Positions 31,514-35,743 of a stretch of 35,743 nucleotides of DNA are shown in pieces. The first letter of the stretch is position 1. Each line of letters opens with the position of its first letter. The DNA lies in contig CAIYDQ010000206.1 of the NCBI GenBank assembly GCA_903925075.1, positions 1-35,743 on the forward strand. The letters are read 5' to 3'. Below the pieces are notes generated by a model. That model made no database searches, was not told where the DNA came from, and was given only the letters and a program-made list of their open reading frames with translations. The DNA comes from an uncultured Geobacter sp. (lineage in GTDB: Bacteria; Desulfobacterota; Desulfuromonadia; Geobacterales; Geobacteraceae). The translations under genes were made by a program, and so were the position numbers.

Positions 31514-33919
31514 TTACTGCCCGGCCACGGTCGAGCCAACCACCTCGACGCCGAAATCGACCGCCTCTTTGGGGACGTTGGCGACCGCCACCACAAAGCC
31601 GATGACGTGGCCCGGTTGAACGCCCAGGTTGGCGAGGGAATCGCCGAACTGGTTGTTCATGATGGACTCGATCTTTGCCATCGGCAGGGTCTCAAGCTGT
31701 TCGTTGGAGAGCTTGTTGCCGCAATAGGCGGTCCTTTGCAGCAAGATCGCGCCTTTTTGGTCAAACAGGCTCACCTTGACATGAATGGAGGCGCGCGCCT
31801 TCCGGTATGAGTTCACCACTTGCCCGGTGACTACGAAAATCTCGCCGGCTTCCCTGTTCTGATGGAACGAAGCCAGCGGGTTCCTGATGGTGATGCGACC
31901 CTCCTCCGGACTTTCCATGCCGAACCACTTGCCGACGAAGCCAAGCCCCAACTGGTCGAACTTATGCAGGGCGGCCGGTCCGCTTTGCAGCAGATACAGT
32001 CCCGCGCCGGTCAAGGCGACGATGACGAACACGGAAACGGCGACGACCGAAACGGTCAGCAACGAGCGCCCCTTGCGCCTTGTCGACACGCCGAACGGCG
32101 GCATTTCCTCGTCCGCTACCTCGGGGACCGCAACGGTCGCAGACGTGGCGCCGAAACTGAATTCAAGGGTCGCCTCCTGAGCGCGCTTCTTGGCATCCGA
32201 TACCGGAGGGGCCGGAGGGGCCGGAGGGGCAGGCGGGGCAGGCGGCGGCCGCCAGTCGTCGTCAGCCGGGGGGGCCGGCGCGACGGCCGCGGGAATCGCC
32301 GGCTTTTGGACAGGTTCGGGCTTTGGCGCCGACTTTTCCGGACCGGCCGGCTCGTCCGGGAAATCGCCGGAAAAGGAAAATTCGCCGAGATTGAAAAAGT
32401 CGTCGGGCACGGAGGCTGCCGCCTCGCCTGTCGGCGCCTGTTCGGCAAAGGAAAAGGGATCATCGGAAACGCCAACTGCAGCGGCTCCTTTGCTCGGAGC
32501 GGGAACGGGAGGAGGTTCGTCGGCAAAGCTGAATTCCCCGAACTCGAAGGCATCTTCCGCTGCCGGAGCGGCCGGCTGGCTCTTGGCGGGCGCTTCCTCG
32601 GCAAAAGAGAAATCGTCGAAAGCGAAGGCGTCGTTGCCGGCCGCGGCCGCCTGCGCGTTGCCCGCGGCGGGCGCGTCGGAAAAGGAAAATTCGCCGAAAT
32701 CCAGAGCGTCAGGCGCGGCAGGAGCGGCGGGAGCAGGCGCGGCAGCGGCGACTGCCGGCTCCGCAAGAGAAAACTCGCCGAAATCAAGCGCGACTTCCGC
32801 GGCAGGCGCTGGCTTGGCGCTGCTTGCCGCCGGCTGGTCGGAGAAAAACTCGCCGAAATCGAAGGCATCCCCCGTGGCGGGAGCGGCCTGCTTTTCGCCT
32901 GCGGCCGGTTCGTCCCCGAAGGAGAAGTCGCCGTAATCCATGGCATCCGACGCCGCAGGGGCAACTTGCTTGGCGCCCGCGGGCGATTCCTCTCCAAAGG
33001 AGAAGTTGCCGAAATCCATGGGATCAGCCGCCGCAGGGACGCCGGAGCCGCCGCCTGCGGCCGGCTCGTCGCCGAAGGAGAATTCGCCGAAATCCATGGC
33101 GTTCGCCGCTGCTGGGGCGGCCTGCCGATCGCCGGCCGACGGTTGGTCGTCAAAGGAGAACTCGCCGAAATCAAGCGCCTCCTTCTCGGCGACCGGCGGC
33201 TGCTGAGCGCTTACCGCGGGCTCGTCGTTGAAGCTGAACTCTCCGAAATCGAATTCCTGTTTGGCAGGAGCCGCGGTTTCCGGCGTTTGCAGCACGGGCG
33301 ACTCGTTGAAGTCGAATTCGGAGAACTCCAGTCCCTTGGCTGCGGGAGGGGTCGCCGCGCTCGCCGGAGCGACGGCATCCGCCGCCAGGGAGATTTCGCC
33401 GAAATCGAAGGTCTCGCCGGGGGCGGAACCTTGCCCCTGCGAAGCCGTCTGATCGAGGAAAGAGAAGTCGCCGAAATCACCCCCCGGGGGAGCCGCGGCG
33501 GGCTGGGCCTCCTCCCCCTTCAGCGGCTCGGGGGAAAAATCGAAGTCGTTGAACCCGCCGCTCGCGCCGGCGAGCTCAGCACCCTTCGCCTGCTGCGCGC
33601 CGGCGTCGGCGGCAAGATCAAAGGAGCCGAAATCGGGGAACTCGGCTGGCGAGGGAACGGCCGCCCTGCCGGTTGCAGGCTCCGGGGCGGCGAAAGGAGC
33701 AGCCTCCGGTCGAGCCGGCGCGGCCTCCGGCCGTTTTTCGGGAACGGGCGCGCCCAGACCGGACAAGATGGAGTCGAATTCCGACTCCTCCAGCTTTTGC
33801 TCGGCGCCCGCCAGGAATACGTGGCGGCACTTGGAACAGCGAACCTTCACCCCTCCCGGCTTAAGCTTGGCTTCGTCCAGTCGGAACCTTGTATTGCATT
33901 GATCGCATTGGAGTATCAT
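31514..33919 (-). CDS. MJ0042 zinc-ribbon / DUF3426 membrane protein with FG-type repeats
   Basis: This 801-aa protein opens with an MJ0042 zinc ribbon (C5, C8, C28, C31, with CRHVF). A long Ala/Pro-rich, acidic segment (about 95-530) carries about 16 copies of a DFGEFSF-like motif spaced roughly 25 residues apart, alternating with AAPAA linkers. A Pro run (PAPPAPPAPP) and a basic stretch lead to one membrane helix (about 618-645). The last 156 residues form a DUF3426 domain, with FVVTGQVVNSYRKARASIHVKV and a lone Cys. The ribbon would be cytoplasmic and DUF3426 periplasmic. The middle is probably disordered. Its start overlaps the hpt stop (ATGA). The function is unknown; the FG spacing suggests multivalent binding, an inference. 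Confidence 0.88.
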   Translation of the reverse strand: MILQCDQCNTRFRLDEAKLKPGGVKVRCSKCRHVFLAGAEQKLEESEFDSILSGLGAPVPEKRPEAAPARPEAAPFAAPEPATGRAAVPSPAEFPDFGSFDLAADAGAQQAKGAELAGASGGFNDFDFSPEPLKGEEAQPAAAPPGGDFGDFSFLDQTASQGQGSAPGETFDFGEISLAADAVAPASAATPPAAKGLEFSEFDFNESPVLQTPETAAPAKQEFDFGEFSFNDEPAVSAQQPPVAEKEALDFGEFSFDDQPSAGDRQAAPAAANAMDFGEFSFGDEPAAGGGSGVPAAADPMDFGNFSFGEESPAGAKQVAPAASDAMDYGDFSFGDEPAAGEKQAAPATGDAFDFGEFFSDQPAASSAKPAPAAEVALDFGEFSLAEPAVAAAAPAPAAPAAPDALDFGEFSFSDAPAAGNAQAAAAGNDAFAFDDFSFAEEAPAKSQPAAPAAEDAFEFGEFSFADEPPPVPAPSKGAAAVGVSDDPFSFAEQAPTGEAAASVPDDFFNLGEFSFSGDFPDEPAGPEKSAPKPEPVQKPAIPAAVAPAPPADDDWRPPPAPPAPPAPPAPPVSDAKKRAQEATLEFSFGATSATVAVPEVADEEMPPFGVSTRRKGRSLLTVSVVAVSVFVIVALTGAGLYLLQSGPAALHKFDQLGLGFVGKWFGMESPEEGRITIRNPLASFHQNREAGEIFVVTGQVVNSYRKARASIHVKVSLFDQKGAILLQRTAYCGNKLSNEQLETLPMAKIESIMNNQFGDSLANLGVQPGHVIGFVVAVANVPKEAVDFGVEVVGSTVAGQ

Positions 33920-34482
33920 TCAACCCCTCCGAGTGGATTTTCAATAACTTCGTATATTGCCGGCAGCTCTCGCAGCCGCTCGTCCAGATCCAGGCCGTAG
34001 CCGACCAGAAATCCGTCGTCGCAGGAGATGCCGAGGTAGTCGGGAGTCACCTCAGCCGCGCGGTGCCGTTTTTTGTCGATGAGCGTACAGACGCGGAGGC
34101 TTCGGACCCCCCGTTGCCGCAGCAGGTCAGTCAGGAAAGCGAGGGTGAGCCCCGTGTCGATGATGTCCTCGACCACCAGCACGTCCCTGCCCGCGACATC
34201 GGTGGCCAAATCCCTCTTCAGCGTGACATTTCCAGTGGACAGCTGTCCATCATAACTGGAAAGCGATAAAAAATCCACCTGTACCGGGATTCGCAAGGCG
34301 CGCAGCAGGTCGGCGGCGAAAAAGAAAGCGCCTTTCAGCACTACCACGACCAAAAGGTCTTTATCCGCATAAAAGGCGCTTATTTCGGCGGCTAGCCGGG
34401 AAACCTCCGACGCGATGCGTTCCCCCGAGTAGAGTATCCGCAGGTCGAGCCCCTCCGGCAACCGGTATGTCTGCAATTCCAT
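33916..34482 (-). CDS. hpt: Hypoxanthine phosphoribosyltransferase
   Basis: This 188-aa purine-salvage enzyme makes IMP (and GMP) from hypoxanthine (guanine) and PRPP. The PRPP loop VLVVEDIIDTG lies at 101-111. VVLKGAFFF (about 48-55) is the first loop of the family, and a flexible loop near LSLSSYDGQ (about 72-80) has the expected Ser-Tyr pair. The length is typical. A strong promoter and GGGAGA lie just upstream, with a predicted leader of only about 12 bases. It is coupled to the DUF3426 gene by a 4-base overlap, so both probably share this promoter. Confidence 0.95.
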   Translation of the reverse strand: MELQTYRLPEGLDLRILYSGERIASEVSRLAAEISAFYADKDLLVVVVLKGAFFFAADLLRALRIPVQVDFLSLSSYDGQLSTGNVTLKRDLATDVAGRDVLVVEDIIDTGLTLAFLTDLLRQRGVRSLRVCTLIDKKRHRAAEVTPDYLGISCDDGFLVGYGLDLDERLRELPAIYEVIENPLGGVE

Positions 34483-34500
34483 TAGATTTCTCCCGATTTT

Positions 34501-34529
34501 TCTATAGCAGATGCCATTTGCAGTGTCAA
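34501..34529 (-). promoter_or_regulatory. Strong sigma70 promoter of hpt
   Basis: On the minus strand TTGACA (34529-34524) and TATAGA (34506-34501) are separated by 17 bases, and TGC precedes the -10. The predicted start near 34494 coincides with the first base of the GGGAGA ribosome site, giving a very short leader. Confidence 0.8.
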
Positions 34530-34556
34530 ATCATTCTGGCCTCGCCGGCGGCTTTG

Positions 34557-34565
34557 TGCTATAAA
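34557..34565 (+). promoter_or_regulatory. Extended -10 promoter of the DUF1573 gene
   Basis: TGCTATAAA is an extended -10 element (TGnTATAAT type) without a good -35. The start would be near 34572, giving a leader of about 35 bases before the ATG at 34607. It is divergent from the hpt promoter, with their -10 elements about 55 bases apart. Confidence 0.5.
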
Positions 34566-34606
34566 TAGCCCAAAATACAGTCCGAAATAGCAAAAGGGGC
34601 CATTTC

Positions 34607-35299
34607 ATGAAAAACTACCTGCACGCAGCAACCCTGCTGGCGAACCTGATTTTCGCGGCCGCTGCCTGCGCCGCGCCCGAGTTGGCGGTGGAACAGGGAA
34701 GCTTCAACTTCGGTTCGGTCACCCAGGGAAAAACGGTGCAACACAACTTCGTCGTCAAGAACGTCGGCGACGCGCCGCTGCAGATCAAACAGTTGACCGC
34801 CTCCTGCGGCTGCACCGCGGCCAAGCCGTCCGCGGCGCTGGTCGCTCCGGGCAAAAGCGCCGAGATCCAAGTGAGCTTCGACTCCAGCAACTTTTCCGGC
34901 AACGTGCAAAAGACCGTGGCCATGGCGACCAATGCCGGCAAATCCCCCAACTACACCTTCAAACTTGAAGGCAACGTCGTGGAAGCGTTGCAGGTAACGC
35001 CCCGGCAATTGAACCTGGGGCCGATCGCAACCACGGTGGCGAAGCAGGGGATCATCACCGTGACCAACATGGGGGGAAGCAGCGTGAAGCTCCTCTCCGT
35101 CAACGCCAGTTCCGCCTCGCTGCAGATCAAGGCGAGCATTAAGAAAGCGGAGCTAAAGCCGGGAGAAACCGGAACTATCGAACTGTCAGTCACGGCGCGA
35201 CCGGAGGCGAAAGTGTTGAGCGGCTATCTGCACATACTCACCAACTCCCCGCAGAAAAAGGAGATCACCGTACCGGTCTACGGTTCGGCCGCGAAATAG
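34607..35299 (+). CDS. Exported DUF1573 protein with two Ig-like domains
   Basis: This 230-aa protein has a signal peptide (about 1-22, cleaved after CAA or ACAAP). The first beta-sandwich (about 28-122) carries the DUF1573 signature FNFGSVTQGKTVQHNFVVKNVGDAPLQI and the SCGCT motif. A second similar domain (about 128-228) has LNLGPIATT and ITVTNMGGSSVKLLSV. The fold is of the Hydin/ASPM type. The role is unknown, probably in periplasmic protein contacts. It is alone, divergent from hpt, and has AAAAGGGG seven bases before its ATG. No clear terminator follows before the tRNA promoter. Confidence 0.88.
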   Translation: MKNYLHAATLLANLIFAAAACAAPELAVEQGSFNFGSVTQGKTVQHNFVVKNVGDAPLQIKQLTASCGCTAAKPSAALVAPGKSAEIQVSFDSSNFSGNVQKTVAMATNAGKSPNYTFKLEGNVVEALQVTPRQLNLGPIATTVAKQGIITVTNMGGSSVKLLSVNASSASLQIKASIKKAELKPGETGTIELSVTARPEAKVLSGYLHILTNSPQKKEITVPVYGSAAK

Positions 35300-35346
35300 C
35301 CGCACAGGAGGGCAGTGCCGGGGAAAGGAAGTGAAGAATTAAAAAC

Positions 35347-35375
35347 TTGAGTTCTTGGTGAAAATTGTGTAAAGG
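35347..35375 (+). promoter_or_regulatory. Putative tRNA-Arg promoter
   Basis: TTGAGT (35347-35352), 17 bases and TAAAGG (35370-35375) form a moderate sigma70 pair. The predicted start is about 5 bases before the tRNA 5' end, a usual distance for a tRNA transcript. Confidence 0.5.
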
Positions 35376-35386
35376 TAGTCGTTCAC

Positions 35387-35463
35387 GGGCGGGTAGCTCA
35401 GTTGGATAGAGTACTGGCCTCCGAAGCCAGGGGTCATGGGTTCGAATCCCATCCCGCCCACCA
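35387..35463 (+). tRNA. tRNA-Arg, anticodon CCG
   Basis: The 77-base gene folds completely. The acceptor stem GGGCGGG pairs with CCCGCCC. The D arm starts TAGCTC. The anticodon stem CTGGC/GCCAG encloses the loop CTCCGAA with anticodon CCG (reads CGG). The T arm is ATGGG-TTCGAAT-CCCAT. The 3' CCA is encoded. An integrase gene begins 73 bases downstream, so the 3' end of this tRNA is the likely attachment site of an integrated element. Confidence 0.97.
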
Positions 35464-35475
35464 TTTCTTTAATTA

Positions 35476-35541
35476 CCCATAGTTACATCCGTATTTGGTG
35501 TTTGCATAACAAATTGCAGACATTTCGGGTGTAACTATGGG
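35476..35541 (+). promoter_or_regulatory. Inverted repeat overlapping the integrase start
   Basis: CCCATAGTTACATCCG (35476-35491) and CGGGTGTAACTATGGG (35526-35541) are inverted copies with one mismatch over 16 positions, separated by 34 AT-rich bases. The right copy contains the ATG of the integrase and its weak ribosome site. It may be a pair of operator or recombinase arm sites, or an RNA hairpin that hides the start codon. Confidence 0.75.
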
Positions 35542-35743
35542 CATCCCCCACCTCATCAAACGCGGAACTCGCTACCAATACATGTGCCGCGTTCCGGCTG
35601 ATCTGCTGCACCTATTCCCCCATTCAAGAATCTACAAGAGCCTGAAGACTTCCAGCGAAAAAGATGCTAAAGTGCTCTCCTGCTCATTAGAGTACCAGAC
35701 ACGAAAGCTATTTCTCGAACTGAGGTCCGGCATGCTTACCGAC
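35537..35743 (+). CDS. Tyrosine-recombinase-type integrase, N-terminal fragment (runs off the window)
   Basis: The frame is open from the ATG at 35537 to the last base (69 codons, incomplete). It begins MGIPHLIKRGTRYQYMCRVP and continues with ADLLHLFP and YKSLKTSSEKDAK. This is the N-terminal beta-strand module (DUF6538-like) seen in many phage and genomic-island integrases, where it binds arm sites. The catalytic domain lies beyond the edge. Its position right after a tRNA 3' end and reading away from it fits an integrase at the left end of an integrative element. The sequence is visibly less GC-rich than its neighbours. Confidence 0.8.
   Translation, partial: MGIPHLIKRGTRYQYMCRVPADLLHLFPHSRIYKSLKTSSEKDAKVLSCSLEYQTRKLFLELRSGMLTD

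Noticed and set aside
32330-33640. Regularly spaced DNA repeats that could be mistaken for a CRISPR-like or minisatellite array
   Set aside because: The units are degenerate, in frame and encode a peptide repeat; there are no identical repeats with unique spacers and no cas genes.

Overview
The window (about 36 kb, GC-rich, roughly 60-65 % by eye) looks like chromosome of a Desulfuromonadia / Geobacterales bacterium (Geobacter, Geomonas or Citrifermentans-like). This inference rests on gene content and order: a hybrid type II secretion / type IV pilus-like cluster followed by ftsEX, an EnvC-type activator and a C-terminal processing protease, which I recall as the layout around the OxpG-type secretion system of Geobacter sulfurreducens. 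An MJ0042/DUF3426 protein, a ferritin-like protein and a DUF302 protein fit the same group. No database search was possible.

Region 1 (about 130-13,476, all minus strand) is one compact run of 13 genes read right to left: gspF, gspE, PilM-, PilN-, PilO- and PilP-like genes, a lipoprotein secretin with TPR and cohesin domains, two GspG-type pseudopilins, ftsE, ftsX, a LytM/EnvC-like gene and ctpA. It ends at a hairpin terminator at about 41-77. The first part builds an envelope-spanning secretion machine. The last part encodes an ABC-like complex that controls peptidoglycan hydrolysis, its periplasmic partner, and a periplasmic protease. Region 2 (13,609-15,754, minus) holds a 61-aa membrane protein coupled to a dolichol-phosphate-mannose-synthase-like glycosyltransferase with a good sigma70 promoter, a 49-aa small gene, and an orphan OmpR-family response regulator with a degenerate acidic pocket and its own terminator.

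Region 3 (16,123-21,615, plus) is an RND efflux permease, an overlapping membrane-fusion protein and a rhomboid protease, closed by a terminator. The response regulator is divergent from this operon. Region 4 (21,680-23,245) is a patch of non-coding repeats (tandem 13-mers, a REP/BIME-like inverted pair, a perfect 16-bp palindrome) around a small exported protein and a hotdog thioesterase. Region 5 (23,246-28,714, minus) is an aconitase - E1alpha - E1beta - E2 operon linking pyruvate oxidation to the top of the TCA cycle. The aconitase lacks one of the three expected cluster cysteines.

Region 6 (28,988-34,482, minus) contains a ferritin-like protein, a SRPBCC+DUF302 protein, a YdfG-like short-chain dehydrogenase, an 801-aa zinc-ribbon/DUF3426 protein with about 16 FG-type repeats, and hpt. 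Region 7 (34,557-35,743, plus) holds an exported DUF1573 protein, a tRNA-Arg(CCG) gene, and the first 69 codons of a tyrosine-recombinase-type integrase immediately downstream of the tRNA. The right edge is therefore probably the start of an integrated mobile element.

I saw no CRISPR array, rRNA or complete insertion sequence. The most unusual items are the secretin-cohesin fusion in a secretion/ftsEX array, the FG-repeat zinc-ribbon protein, the Cys-to-Ser change in the aconitase, the degenerate response regulator, and the inverted repeat covering the integrase start.
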